From positions 1 through 64,000 of the forward strand of contig CANMHT010000010.1 of the NCBI GenBank assembly GCA_947497755.1: a stretch of 64,000 bases of DNA, in the 5' to 3' direction. The notes beneath the pieces were generated by a model. It was not told the DNA's origin. It did not search any database and saw only the letters and a list, made by a program, of their open reading frames with translations. The DNA comes from an uncultured Polaribacter sp. GTDB lineage: Bacteria > Bacteroidota > Bacteroidia > Flavobacteriales > Flavobacteriaceae. This document shows positions 25,200-34,594 of this stretch, in pieces. The translations under genes and the position numbers were made by a program. Each line of letters opens with the position of its first letter. Position 1 is the stretch's first letter.

Positions 25200-26060
25200 A
25201 TGAACAAGTTTATTAAAATAGATGTTCTCTTTTTTGGGTTCATTTTTATCACCAGTATTTTACTTCTCTGCTCGTGGAATCAGACAGAAAATGCACTAGA
25301 ATTATTCATTACAAGAGGCGTAATTTTTGCAATTAGCTTGACAATTATTTATCTAAACACCTTTTTAAAGTCTGCAGTTTTTAACTTCTTTAGAAATATT
25401 TACCCCGTGTTGTTTGCTGGATATTTTTACACAGAAACAGTACATTATAACAAACTGTTTTTCAATAATTTAGATCCTATTTTCATCAAATTTGACCAAT
25501 GGTTATTTGGATTTCAACCAAGTTTAGAATTTTCTAAACTTATTCCAAGTGCTTGGTTTTCTGAGTTAATGTACTTTGGGTATTTCACACTCTATCTCAT
25601 TACATTAAGTTTTGTTTTTGCAATGTATTTTAAACGAAAAACCCTGTTTTTAGAGAATACTTTTAAAGTAACGTTTACCTTACTGTTCTTCTATTTCATT
25701 TTTGCCATTTTTCCTTCAGCTGGACCTCAGTTTTATTTTGATTTACCAGAAAGAGCAGTACCAACTAATGGTTATATTTTTAAAGATATTATGCACGCAA
25801 TACAAGCTAGTGCTGAGCAACCAACTGGAGCTTTCCCTAGTTCACATGTTGGAATCACTTTTGTTATTTTAATTTTAGCCAAAAAAAGTTTACCTCTTTT
25901 CTTCAAAATTTGTTTTCCAATAGCCATTATTCTAACCTTATCTACGGTTTATATCAAAGCGCATTATGCTGTGGATGCTATCTTCGGATTACTATTTGCT
26001 CCTTTTATAGTATATTTAGCTTCCTTTATTTATAATTACCCAATAAAAAAGAACCCCTAA
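25200..26060 (+). CDS. PAP2-superfamily membrane phosphatase/transferase
   Basis: A 286-aa polytopic protein with about six helices. The PAP2 catalytic motifs 2 and 3 are clear: GAFPSSHVGITF (motif 2 with the His) and STVYIKAHYAVDAIFG (motif 3 with His and Asp). Motif 1 is not of the classical KxxxxxxRP type; FPSAGPQFYF instead matches the Aur1/inositol-phosphoceramide-synthase-like branch (PAP2_3). It probably acts on lipid phosphates at the outer face of the inner membrane. It is followed within 3 nt by the GNAT-like gene. Confidence 0.9.
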   Translation: MNKFIKIDVLFFGFIFITSILLLCSWNQTENALELFITRGVIFAISLTIIYLNTFLKSAVFNFFRNIYPVLFAGYFYTETVHYNKLFFNNLDPIFIKFDQWLFGFQPSLEFSKLIPSAWFSELMYFGYFTLYLITLSFVFAMYFKRKTLFLENTFKVTFTLLFFYFIFAIFPSAGPQFYFDLPERAVPTNGYIFKDIMHAIQASAEQPTGAFPSSHVGITFVILILAKKSLPLFFKICFPIAIILTLSTVYIKAHYAVDAIFGLLFAPFIVYLASFIYNYPIKKNP

Positions 26061-26063
26061 TTT

Positions 26064-27182
26064 ATGATTCAATTAAAAGAAGTTAAACACTACAAAGAGC
26101 TAAAAACCTTTGTAAAATTACCTTATAAAATTCACAAAAATCACAAAGAATGGTTACCACCATTGATTACTGATGAGTTTAAAGTGTTTGACAAAAGAAA
26201 GAATCATTTATTTAAAAAGTGTGACACCATTATGTATTTGGCTTACAAAGATGGAAAAGCTGTGGGTAGAATTATGGGAATTATTAATCATGTTTACAAC
26301 CAAGGTCATAATGAAAAAAATGTGCGCTTTTGCTATTTAGAATGTTTTGATGATGATGCTGTTTTTGATAAATTGATAAAAGCTATAGAAAATTGGGGTA
26401 AAGAGAATCATATGGAAAATATTGTTGGCCCATTGGGCTTTTCTGATAAAGATCCACAAGGTTTTTTATTAGAAGGATATGAAGACCCGATGACAGTTAT
26501 GGTAACCAATTGTAGTTTTAAATACATGATTTCTCATACAGAAAGAAATGATTATAAAAAGAAACTAGACCTCTACCAATACCGTGTTCAATTAGAAAAT
26601 GAAACTCCAGAAATTTATATTAAAATTGCTGAACGTGCTAAAAGCAGAGGTTTTAAAATTGTAGAATTTTCAAAATCAAAAGAAATAAAACCTTATGTAA
26701 AAACCGTTTTCGATTTAATCAATCAAACTTATACAGATATTTATGGGTTTGCTCCTTTAGATGATATTGAAGCTAAGGAGTTTTCGAATCGATTTTTACC
26801 CTTATTAAATCCAAGTTATATCAAATTAGTAAAAGACAAAAATGATACTGTTGTTGCGTTTTTAGTTGCCATGCCAAACATCACCGCAGGATTTAGAAAA
26901 GCCAATGGACGCTTATTACCTTTTGGTTTCTTACACTTAATTAAAGCTTTAAAAACTGCCACACAATTAGACATGCTTTTGGGTTGTGTAAAACAGGAAT
27001 ACAGAAATGCAGGTTTAGATGCTTTAATGACTGTTTCTCTTTTTGAATCAGCCAGAAATGGAGGTTTAACCGTAATGGACAGCCATGTTACCATGGAAGA
27101 AAACGTAAAAATGCGTGCTACTTACGAACGTATGAATTATACGATTTATAAAAAGTATCGAATTTTTGAAAAAGCTTTATAA
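26064..27182 (+). CDS. GNAT-fold protein, YghO-like
   Basis: A 372-aa cytoplasmic protein common in Bacteroidetes and related to the YghO/N-acetyltransferase-fold family: DEFKVFDKRKNHLFKKCD, AVGRIMGIINHVYN, GPLGFSDKDPQGFLLEGYED, and a C-terminal GNAT-like half (RNAGLDALMTVSLFESARN). It starts 3 nt after the PAP2 stop and may take part in lipid modification with it. Its stop abuts the stop of the convergent symporter gene with no intervening base. The substrate is unknown. Confidence 0.82.
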   Translation: MIQLKEVKHYKELKTFVKLPYKIHKNHKEWLPPLITDEFKVFDKRKNHLFKKCDTIMYLAYKDGKAVGRIMGIINHVYNQGHNEKNVRFCYLECFDDDAVFDKLIKAIENWGKENHMENIVGPLGFSDKDPQGFLLEGYEDPMTVMVTNCSFKYMISHTERNDYKKKLDLYQYRVQLENETPEIYIKIAERAKSRGFKIVEFSKSKEIKPYVKTVFDLINQTYTDIYGFAPLDDIEAKEFSNRFLPLLNPSYIKLVKDKNDTVVAFLVAMPNITAGFRKANGRLLPFGFLHLIKALKTATQLDMLLGCVKQEYRNAGLDALMTVSLFESARNGGLTVMDSHVTMEENVKMRATYERMNYTIYKKYRIFEKAL

Positions 27183-28856
27183 CTACTCTGCCTGCGCTCT
27201 ATTGCTTAACTGTATAAAAATTGCAATTGTCATTACTAAAACACATCCTAATAAATTGAGCCATAAATAAGGCAGCCAATCTAAAAAGTACACCATAATA
27301 ATTAGAACTTGAGTAATAAAAGCGCTTATAAACACAGCATTTCCTTTTACAAACTTTACAAAGAAGGCAAGTAAAAATATTCCTAACACATTCCCATAAA
27401 ATATAGAACCAATAATATTTACGACTTGAATCAAGTTATCAAAAAGGTTTGCAAAACAGGCAACTAAAATCGCCAATATTCCCCAACCCAATGTAAACCA
27501 CTTAGATGCTTTTACATAATGTGCTTCTGATTTTTCTTCTTTTACGTTTCTCTTATACAAATCTATCGCTGTAGTTGATGCTAAAGCATTTAATTCTGAT
27601 GCAGTAGATGACATTGCTGCTGATAAGATTACTGCTAATAACAACCCTATTAACCCTCGTGGCAAATTGTTTAAAATAAAGTGGATAAACACATAATCCT
27701 TATCATTAGACTCTATTTTTTTTTCAGATTGTTCACTTACTTTTTTAATAATCTCTTTAGCTGATGCTTTTACAACAGAATCTCTCTTATTCAATGCAAT
27801 AACTTGTGCTTTTTCTTCTATTTGAAAACCATCAAAAAAAATTTCTTTTTTATCTTTTTCAATTGCTAAATGCTTTTTTTCTAATGCTGCATATTCATTT
27901 GCATACTTAGAGTTTGCAACCGCTTCACTAGTTGTTGGATTAAAATTTAATGGAGCTGTATTGAATTGATAGAATACAAATACCATAACTCCAACCAATA
28001 AAATAAAAAACTGCATTGGCACTTTTAAAAGTCCATTAAACAACAATCCTAATTGACTTTCTCTAACAGATTTACCAGATAAATAGCGTTGCACCTGACT
28101 TTGATCAGTTCCAAAATATGACAACATTAAAAATGTTCCTCCTAAAAATCCTGTCCATACTGTATAACGATTGCTTAAATCGAAAGAAAAATCTAATACT
28201 TCCATTTTTCCACTTGCTCCCGCAATATCTAAAGCTTTCGTAAATGTAATGTCTTGTGGAAGTTTATTGATAATCATAAAAAACGCTACTAGCATTCCAA
28301 AAAATATGATTACCATTTGTTGTTTTTGAGTCACGTTTACTGCTTTAGTACCACCACTAACTGTATAAATAATTACTAAAATTCCTATAATTATATTTAA
28401 CGTAACCAAATCCCAACCTAAAACAGCAGATAAAATAATTGCAGGAGCAAAAATGGTAATTCCGGCAGCTAAACCACGCTGAATTAAAAACAAAAATGCA
28501 GCTAGAGTTCTTGTTTTTAAATCGAAACGACCTTCTAGATATTCGTAAGCTGTATAAACTTTAAGCTTGTGGTAAATCGGAATAAATACCAAACAAATAA
28601 TAACCATTGCAATGGGCAATCCAAAATAGAATTGCACAAAACCCATTCCGCTATGAAATGCTTGTCCTGGAGTAGATAAAAAAGTAATAGCACTTGCCTG
28701 AGTTGCCATTACAGATAAACCGATAGTCCACCATTTGGTATCATTTCCTCCTTTAATATAATCTTGTACACTGGTACTTTTTCTTGTTTTATAAGCTCCA
28801 AAAATTACAATAAATGATAAGGTAGCTGAAAGTACAATCCAATCTAATAACTCCAT
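27183..28856 (-). CDS. sodium:solute symporter (SSS family)
   Basis: A 557-aa transporter with about 13 membrane segments. SSS hallmarks are KSTSVQDYIKGGNDTKWWTIG near the N-terminus, ATQASAITFLSTPGQAFHSG, and the GLLLAVILSAAMSSTASELNALAST signature split around the sodium site. An about 90-residue charged cytoplasmic insert interrupts the second half. It couples sodium entry to uptake of an unknown solute. A 35-codon membrane-peptide gene lies 9 bp upstream on the same strand and probably belongs to the same transcript. Confidence 0.93.
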   Translation of the reverse strand: MELLDWIVLSATLSFIVIFGAYKTRKSTSVQDYIKGGNDTKWWTIGLSVMATQASAITFLSTPGQAFHSGMGFVQFYFGLPIAMVIICLVFIPIYHKLKVYTAYEYLEGRFDLKTRTLAAFLFLIQRGLAAGITIFAPAIILSAVLGWDLVTLNIIIGILVIIYTVSGGTKAVNVTQKQQMVIIFFGMLVAFFMIINKLPQDITFTKALDIAGASGKMEVLDFSFDLSNRYTVWTGFLGGTFLMLSYFGTDQSQVQRYLSGKSVRESQLGLLFNGLLKVPMQFFILLVGVMVFVFYQFNTAPLNFNPTTSEAVANSKYANEYAALEKKHLAIEKDKKEIFFDGFQIEEKAQVIALNKRDSVVKASAKEIIKKVSEQSEKKIESNDKDYVFIHFILNNLPRGLIGLLLAVILSAAMSSTASELNALASTTAIDLYKRNVKEEKSEAHYVKASKWFTLGWGILAILVACFANLFDNLIQVVNIIGSIFYGNVLGIFLLAFFVKFVKGNAVFISAFITQVLIIMVYFLDWLPYLWLNLLGCVLVMTIAIFIQLSNRAQAE

Positions 28857-28865
28857 AGTAAATGC

Positions 28866-28973
28866 TTAAATTGAAAAATGATTTGTAATAAAGTAAAACA
28901 GAATGATATAAATCACATTCATGATTAGCACCAAACTATATATTTTTTTCCAAGGACGTTTTTGAGTTTCCAT
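28866..28973 (-). CDS. 35-aa single-helix membrane peptide
   Basis: The frame starts METQKRPWKKIYSLVLIM and ends FYFITNHFSI: a basic N-terminal stretch followed by one hydrophobic helix. It stops 9 bp before the start of the symporter gene in the same orientation, the layout of a small accessory subunit of a transporter. I believe similar peptides precede SSS genes in related genomes, but could not check. The composition and spacing make a chance frame unlikely. Confidence 0.65.
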   Translation of the reverse strand: METQKRPWKKIYSLVLIMNVIYIILFYFITNHFSI

Positions 28974-28991
28974 CTGTTTCTATTTACGTGT

Positions 28992-29071
28992 AGTTCGCGT
29001 ATTTTTTCTTAAAAAAATATATCGAGAGTTAGCTCTCGATAGTAAAATCATAGAATGATTTTACGCGAACT
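28992..29071. repeat. 80-bp nested palindromic element
   Basis: Outer 10-bp arms AGTTCGCGTA (28992-29001) and TACGCGAACT (29062-29071) enclose three further hairpins: ATTTTTT/AAAAAAAT (29001-29018), ATCGAGAG/CTCTCGAT (29021-29040) and GTAAAATCAT/ATGATTTTAC (29042-29064). The last overlaps the outer right arm. On the minus strand the GAGAG hairpin is followed by a T-run, so it can terminate the PIG-L transcript. The architecture resembles REP/MITE-like palindromes. Confidence 0.7.
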
Positions 29072-29075
29072 TTTA

Positions 29076-31607
29076 TTATTCTTTAATTTCTTGCTGAACT
29101 TTGATTGTTTCTTTTCCTATAGACAACATATTTGCAAACAACTTATAAGCTCCAGAAACTCCTGCTGGCAACTCTCTAAAAAAGCTTAATCCTGTGTATA
29201 TATAATAACCTTCTCCATATTTAGCAACTAATAAACTCCCATTTTTAGCCGTTTCCCCTTCATCATTCATAGATAAAATTGGTACAAACTCTTTTCCCCA
29301 TTGGTTAGGAAAATACAATCCTCGCTCTTGTACCCAGCCATCAAAATCTGTAGCTTCTATTTTGTTTGGAAAGTTTAACAATGAATGATTTTTTGCTAAA
29401 ACAGTTACTTTAGCATTTTCATCTGTCACTCTATCTCTAGAGATGTTTAGTTTAAAAGGTGCACCAACATCTACTCCTCTTCTTCCACTCGTGTTGTATT
29501 GCACAATCATATTTCCTCCTTTTTTTACATAATCTAACAGATAACGTTGCTTAAACTTTAAAGCATCTACAGTATTATAAGCTCTAATTCCAACTACAAC
29601 TGCATCAAACTTATGTAAGTTTTCACTGTCAATCTCATTAGGATCAATTGTTAACACATTGTATCCTATTTGTTGTAAACTTTCAGGTATTTTATCTCCA
29701 GCTCCAGCAATATATCCAATATAATTTCCACTCTTTTCAATATTTAATCGAACTATTTTTGCTTTGGAATCTAATAACACCGACTGTTTTGGAATATGAC
29801 TATAATTAATTTCAATCAGTTCTTTTTTATACGCTTTATTATTTACTACAGCAATACTTTTTATAATTCCTTCTGATTGATTTACTGGAGGATGTACCAT
29901 AAAATCTACCATAACATTGTCTCCTTTTTGTGCAATACTAAACGGAATTTCTTTTGGAGAAACTTTCCAATTTTCTGGAATCTCTAAACGCACTTTTCCA
30001 GAAACATTATTTTTTCCTGCTCTAACTTGTACTTGCACTTTTTGAGCTTTATTCTCCGAAAAAATAAGCACTTTATTATTTAGTTTTGTAGTAACTTCTG
30101 GCAATACTTCAAAAGGCTCATACAACTCTCCTTTATCTCTTTTTGCATATCTGTACACAACATCTTTGGTAAAAGAAATATCGTGTTCCCACATGTTTAA
30201 ATGAAACTCAACTTGCAATGGTCTTTCTGAAGTAGGATTCCCTATCTTCAATTGATCTTGAACAGTATACATTCCCAAAGACCAATCTTTTTGTAGCCAA
30301 TACGGATCTGAATATGCCTTATTTTCTAATTGTACCTCATCAATAAAATTAACTCTTTTATTATTTTCTAATTGTTGTTCTTTAGGCTTTAGAATACGAA
30401 TACCATTTCCTAAAATACTATAAGAATCTAAATAGGTAGTAATAGTACTTCTATTTAATACTTCTAATCTTAATTTTACTTTTCCATTTGGTGTACTTGA
30501 TGCATTCGTTGCTGTAACTTCTAAATACAAACCTGCAGCAGCATAAATTATTTCTTTAATTTGTTTCAACTTAATTGCTCTCCAGTAATCATCTTTTAAT
30601 AGCGAAATTTTATCATGTGCTTTTAACAATGCAGGTAAATGTTTAGCTGGATTTGTAAAGTCAAAATTTTTCTCTACTTCGTATAAAATGTCTCCAATTT
30701 CTCCTCCTCCAGTGATACGATTCCAAGTAGTATTGATACCAGAAAATAAATCATCTTTATCTTTTGGTTTAGTTCCTTTTAAAAACTCTAGATATTCAGT
30801 ACGACTTCCTCTAACAGTTAATCTACCAAATCCTTGACATAAATGTTGACTGCTTGCGATGGCTGCAACTTCGTTATTAGATAGTCCTTTTAAAGGGTAA
30901 TACACTCCAATATCTACAGCACTTAGTTTACCTTCTGTTGCTTTTTTAAATTCTTCTTGAGATCTATAAAACCAAGACGAAGTATTAAAAAATAAACGTT
31001 GAGGTTGCCAGGTTTTTGTATGCTTTAATTGTTCTGGATATTTTGTTTTATTAGCAGCTAAATCAAAAGCTTCTACACCTAACATCGCAGAAGTGGTATG
31101 ATGTCCGTGTGTAGTTCCTGGTGTTCTATGATTAAAACGATTGATGATAATATCTGGCTTAAAACGTCTTATTGCCCAAACCACATCAGACAATACCTTT
31201 TCTTTGTTCCAAAAAGCCAACGTTTCTTTAGGATGTTTTGAATATCCAAAATCATTTGCTCTTGTAAAAAATTGTTCTCCTCCATCTACATTTCTTGCTG
31301 CCAATAATTCTTGAGTTCTAATTAACCCTAATAATTCTCTAATCTCAGGTCCAATTAAATTCTGACCTCCATCTCCTCTAGTCAATGATAAATAGGCTGT
31401 TCTTGCCTTTACATGATTTGCCAAATAAGAAATCAATCGGGTATTTTCATCATCAGGATGCGCAGCGATATACAAAGCTGTTCCCAGGAAGTTAAGCTTT
31501 TGTAATTTTTCGTAAATCTGATTTGAATTTAATTTTTGAGGTTGTTGTGCTTCTATTTTAGAAAACAACAGTAAGAACGAAAACAGGAAAAGTATTCTTT
31601 TATTCAT
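29076..31607 (-). CDS. PIG-L family deacetylase with C-terminal extension
   Basis: An 843-aa exported protein (signal ending FSKIEAQ). The N-terminal 250 residues form a PIG-L/LmbE zinc deacetylase, with the metal motif AAHPDDENTRL and a His-rich segment THGHHTTSAM. A middle beta-rich region (about 350-600) resembles NPCBM/CARDB-type domains, and the C-terminal part (FDAVVVGIRAYNT, then GGNMIVQYNTSGRR) resembles a class-I glutamine-amidotransferase-like/ThuA fold. It probably removes acetyl groups from N-acetylated sugars in the periplasm. It is divergent from dnaN. Confidence 0.92.
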   Translation of the reverse strand: MNKRILFLFSFLLLFSKIEAQQPQKLNSNQIYEKLQKLNFLGTALYIAAHPDDENTRLISYLANHVKARTAYLSLTRGDGGQNLIGPEIRELLGLIRTQELLAARNVDGGEQFFTRANDFGYSKHPKETLAFWNKEKVLSDVVWAIRRFKPDIIINRFNHRTPGTTHGHHTTSAMLGVEAFDLAANKTKYPEQLKHTKTWQPQRLFFNTSSWFYRSQEEFKKATEGKLSAVDIGVYYPLKGLSNNEVAAIASSQHLCQGFGRLTVRGSRTEYLEFLKGTKPKDKDDLFSGINTTWNRITGGGEIGDILYEVEKNFDFTNPAKHLPALLKAHDKISLLKDDYWRAIKLKQIKEIIYAAAGLYLEVTATNASSTPNGKVKLRLEVLNRSTITTYLDSYSILGNGIRILKPKEQQLENNKRVNFIDEVQLENKAYSDPYWLQKDWSLGMYTVQDQLKIGNPTSERPLQVEFHLNMWEHDISFTKDVVYRYAKRDKGELYEPFEVLPEVTTKLNNKVLIFSENKAQKVQVQVRAGKNNVSGKVRLEIPENWKVSPKEIPFSIAQKGDNVMVDFMVHPPVNQSEGIIKSIAVVNNKAYKKELIEINYSHIPKQSVLLDSKAKIVRLNIEKSGNYIGYIAGAGDKIPESLQQIGYNVLTIDPNEIDSENLHKFDAVVVGIRAYNTVDALKFKQRYLLDYVKKGGNMIVQYNTSGRRGVDVGAPFKLNISRDRVTDENAKVTVLAKNHSLLNFPNKIEATDFDGWVQERGLYFPNQWGKEFVPILSMNDEGETAKNGSLLVAKYGEGYYIYTGLSFFRELPAGVSGAYKLFANMLSIGKETIKVQQEIKE

Positions 31608-31704
31608 ACATTAAAAATCTATGTTAGTTTAGAACACAGTCGAAACCTAATAATAATCCTTTCGACTTGGTTCTGAGCAACAAAAAGTTGCATATTGTCA
31701 CAAA

Positions 31705-31712
31705 CAAATATA
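31705..31712 (-). promoter_or_regulatory. promoter -7 element for PIG-L gene
   Basis: On the minus strand this reads TATATTTG, an exact -7 consensus, about 100 bp upstream of the PIG-L start. No clear -33 TTG. Confidence 0.4.
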
Positions 31713-31837
31713 GCATTTAAATGATTGGCTGTGTAATTTTCGTATTCGGTATTAACATAATTATAACGTTTTATCATAATCTAACAATTTAGTTAAAAAC
31801 TGTTGATAAATATATTTTTAAAATCACTTATTTAGAA

Positions 31838-31845
31838 TATATTTG
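31838..31845 (+). promoter_or_regulatory. promoter -7 element TATATTTG for dnaN
   Basis: An exact TAnnTTTG match 30 bp upstream of the dnaN ATG, predicting a start near 31852. The -33 TTG is not clear. Confidence 0.5.
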
Positions 31846-31874
31846 TAGGTCTATATCTAACAAAAAACACGTCA

Positions 31875-32993
31875 ATGAAATTTATAGTATCTAGTTCACA
31901 ATTATTAAAACAGCTTCAAGTACTTGGAGGTGTGATAAATAGCAACAATACATTACCTATTTTAGATAATTTCTTATTTGAATTGTCTGAAAATAAATTA
32001 AAAGTTTCTGCATCTGATTTAGAAACAACCATGAGTGCTGAGGTAGAAGTTGAATCAGATTCTACTGGTTCTATTGCTGTTTCTGCTCGTTTATTGTTAG
32101 ATACATTAAAAACGTTTCCTGATCAGCCATTAACTTTTAAAACTGAAGGTGATAGCACGATAGAAATTAGTTCTGATCAAGGAAAATACGATATGGCATT
32201 TTTTGGAGGTGAAGAATTTCCAAAAGCCGTTTCTTTAGCTGCACCAAGTAGCACAGTAATTCCTGCTAATATTTTAGCAACTGCAATTTCTAAAACTATT
32301 TTTGCTGCTGGTAATGATGATTTACGTCCAGTTATGAGTGGTGTATTTTTTCAATTCAACACAGAGAGTTTAACCTTTGTTGCTACTGATGCTCATAAAT
32401 TGGTAAAATATGCACGTACCGATGTAACCGCCAATGAAAGTGCTGAATTTATCATGCCAAAGAAACCGTTGAATTTATTAAAAGGAATTTTAAACGGTTC
32501 TGATAGTGAAGTTACTATTGAATATAATAATTCTAATGCTAAATTTACTTTTGACAATTTTGTGTTGGTTTGTAGATTGATTGATGGTAAATATCCAAAC
32601 TATGAAGCGGTAATTCCGAAAGAAAACCCAAATAAATTAACTGTAGATAGAGCTTCTTTTTTAAACTCTGTAAAACGTGTGTCTATTTTCTCTAGTAAAA
32701 CAACACATCAAATCAGATTAAAAATGGCTGGAACTGAATTAAATATTTCTGCTGAAGATTTAGATTATTCTAACAAAGCCGATGAGCGTTTGTCTTGTGA
32801 TTACCAAGGTGACGATATGCAAATTGGATTCAATTCTCGTTTCTTAAGCGAGATGCTAAACAACTTAAATGCTAACGATGTATTGATTGAAATGTCTTTA
32901 CCAAATAGAGCTGGAATCTTAACGCCTATTGACGGAACTGACGAAGGTGAACAAGTAACCATGTTGGTAATGCCTGTAATGTTGAATAGTTAA
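31875..32993 (+). CDS. dnaN: DNA polymerase III beta sliding clamp
   Basis: A 372-aa three-domain sliding clamp of normal length, beginning MKFIVSSSQLLKQLQVLGGV and ending in the conserved hydrophobic TMLVMPVML region that forms part of the protein-binding pocket. It tethers the polymerase to DNA. The gene is complete, but its last 183 bp (32811-32993) recur at 41984-42166 with 18 differences. I infer that an integrated element supplied the present 3' end and displaced the original. A strong terminator follows at 33030-33059. Confidence 0.97.
   Translation: MKFIVSSSQLLKQLQVLGGVINSNNTLPILDNFLFELSENKLKVSASDLETTMSAEVEVESDSTGSIAVSARLLLDTLKTFPDQPLTFKTEGDSTIEISSDQGKYDMAFFGGEEFPKAVSLAAPSSTVIPANILATAISKTIFAAGNDDLRPVMSGVFFQFNTESLTFVATDAHKLVKYARTDVTANESAEFIMPKKPLNLLKGILNGSDSEVTIEYNNSNAKFTFDNFVLVCRLIDGKYPNYEAVIPKENPNKLTVDRASFLNSVKRVSIFSSKTTHQIRLKMAGTELNISAEDLDYSNKADERLSCDYQGDDMQIGFNSRFLSEMLNNLNANDVLIEMSLPNRAGILTPIDGTDEGEQVTMLVMPVMLNS
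32811..32830 (+). other. candidate left attachment core in dnaN
   Basis: The first 20 bp of the repeat are identical at 32811-32830 and 41984-42003, and homology stops abruptly to the left of both. They encode the conserved clamp residues DDMQIG. This is the likeliest strand-exchange region. Confidence 0.5.
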
Positions 32994-33029
32994 ACTAGAT
33001 TATTAGAATCTTAGATTTATAGATATTTA

Positions 33030-33059
33030 AAAACCACAATCATTTGATTGTGGTTTTTT
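33030..33059. terminator. bidirectional terminator between dnaN and Argonaute gene
   Basis: AAAACCACAATCA (33030-33042) and TGATTGTGGTTTT (33045-33057) form a perfect 13-bp stem, with T-runs on both strands. It can end dnaN and the convergent Argonaute operon. Confidence 0.88.
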
Positions 33060-33061
33060 GT

Positions 33062-34591
33062 TTACATATAATAAAAATATCTATTAGGTGGATTTTCAAT
33101 GTCAGTTGGTAAGTATTGAATTATTTCTCCAACTTTTTGGGAGAATTGAAGGGTTATTGGGAAGCTATCATAATAATCAGCATTATTAAAATTCATTTTC
33201 GTCAAAGCAAATATTTCTTTGCATATTTCTTTAATAGGGGTTTCTCCAATATTTTCAACTCTTATAGGAGAAGGAATAAATGGTCCAGGATAAGTATTAA
33301 AATATGGAATATAACCTGAAGTGTATAAAATAGCTTTGTCTTCATTAAGCTCAACATAAGTACCTCTTAGTACTGGATAATCACCTGACCTTAAAACTCT
33401 AAATTTTGTAGGTCTAATATAAACTAAATCAAAATCAGCATTATCTCCTAATATACTCTCAATTCCTTCTATTATACCACCTACCTCATCATACTCAGGG
33501 TTTATATAAGAATCCCAAAACTCACTTGTCTTATGAACAACTACTCTCTTTGGAGTATGCTTGTTTATTTTTATATACTGACTAAGTACATTTTGTATTA
33601 ACTCTCTAGCATATTCTTTATGTAAATGAGGGGTTATTACTTTTGTTTTACTTTTATTCCATTCAAATTGTTTTCCAGTAAAAACCAATCCCTTACCATC
33701 CTTATTAAAAGCTTGTGCAATACTAGACCTTAAACTATTATCTTCAATCTCATTAACTTTATGAAAACTAATTCCCAAATAACAAGTATCTGCATCAATA
33801 TCTTTTATTGTCCATGGAGTACAATTAGCAGTTTTATAGTATTGGGCTACACAATAATTCCATGCAATCATTGAAGTATCTTGAATGCTCTTCTTTTTTT
33901 CAGTTATTGTATCTTCTAAAATTAACTGTACAGGAATATTTTTATTTAACGAAAGTATTTCAGCTTTCAAAAATCGTCTAAAATTCAACCATGTATTACC
34001 TACTCTTATAGTAGATAGCTTATCAAAAATTTCATTACTAATAACTATAACAATAATATCAGGAATAACAGATATATTGTTTTCAATAATTTCATTATAT
34101 GCATTTTTAAACAATTCTACAGTCTTTAAAATTTTTATCTCTGTAGTTTTTTCTTTAGTCAAAATCTCTTGAAGCTTCGACTCTTTAATAATCAAATCAT
34201 TATCAGGGTTATTTAAAAATTCACATTTAAAACAACTTTCAGAATTGAATCCAGGAAAATCTGGATTAAGTTTTTTATTTATTCCTTCAAATAAAATATC
34301 ATTTTCATCTTCAAAACTTTCAAAAAGCGTCTCTCCTTCGAAATTATTACTTCCTTTATTCTTTAATTTAAAAGTACTTCCTGATTCTATTTTTTCCGAA
34401 AACCTTTCGATCATTTCCTTATAAAGAGCAATCTCTTTTTTTGTCCCTATAACTGAATAGTGTATCTCAGAACGATGTGTTTTATTACTTAAAGAATAAA
34501 ATCCTGTAGTAGATATTCCTTTTTTTGGATCATCACATAAAAAATCATCTGCAAACTCTAATAAAGGCTCGTTTAGTAGTTCTATTTTCAT
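33062..34591 (-). CDS. short prokaryotic Argonaute (MID-PIWI)
   Basis: A 509-aa protein with the layout of short pAgos: it begins MKIELLNEPLLEFADDF (EP-LEF start typical of the group), followed by a MID domain (about 120-290) and a PIWI domain (about 290-509) ending in FPITLQFSQKVGEIIQYL. The PIWI catalytic Asp positions are not Asp (CYLGISFHK, RVVVHKTSEF), so it should be slicer-dead, as in all known short-pAgo systems. It starts 3 nt after the DREN-APAZ stop. In SPARDA the two proteins form a heterodimer that uses guide nucleic acid to recognise invading DNA and unleash the partner nuclease. Assignment from motifs and partner is strong. Confidence 0.88.
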   Translation of the reverse strand: MKIELLNEPLLEFADDFLCDDPKKGISTTGFYSLSNKTHRSEIHYSVIGTKKEIALYKEMIERFSEKIESGSTFKLKNKGSNNFEGETLFESFEDENDILFEGINKKLNPDFPGFNSESCFKCEFLNNPDNDLIIKESKLQEILTKEKTTEIKILKTVELFKNAYNEIIENNISVIPDIIVIVISNEIFDKLSTIRVGNTWLNFRRFLKAEILSLNKNIPVQLILEDTITEKKKSIQDTSMIAWNYCVAQYYKTANCTPWTIKDIDADTCYLGISFHKVNEIEDNSLRSSIAQAFNKDGKGLVFTGKQFEWNKSKTKVITPHLHKEYARELIQNVLSQYIKINKHTPKRVVVHKTSEFWDSYINPEYDEVGGIIEGIESILGDNADFDLVYIRPTKFRVLRSGDYPVLRGTYVELNEDKAILYTSGYIPYFNTYPGPFIPSPIRVENIGETPIKEICKEIFALTKMNFNNADYYDSFPITLQFSQKVGEIIQYLPTDIENPPNRYFYYM

Positions 34592-34594
34592 AAA

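Noticed and set aside
33885..34172. 95-aa forward ORF inside the Argonaute gene
   Set aside because: A hydrophobic shadow frame caused by AT-rich sequence on the opposite strand.
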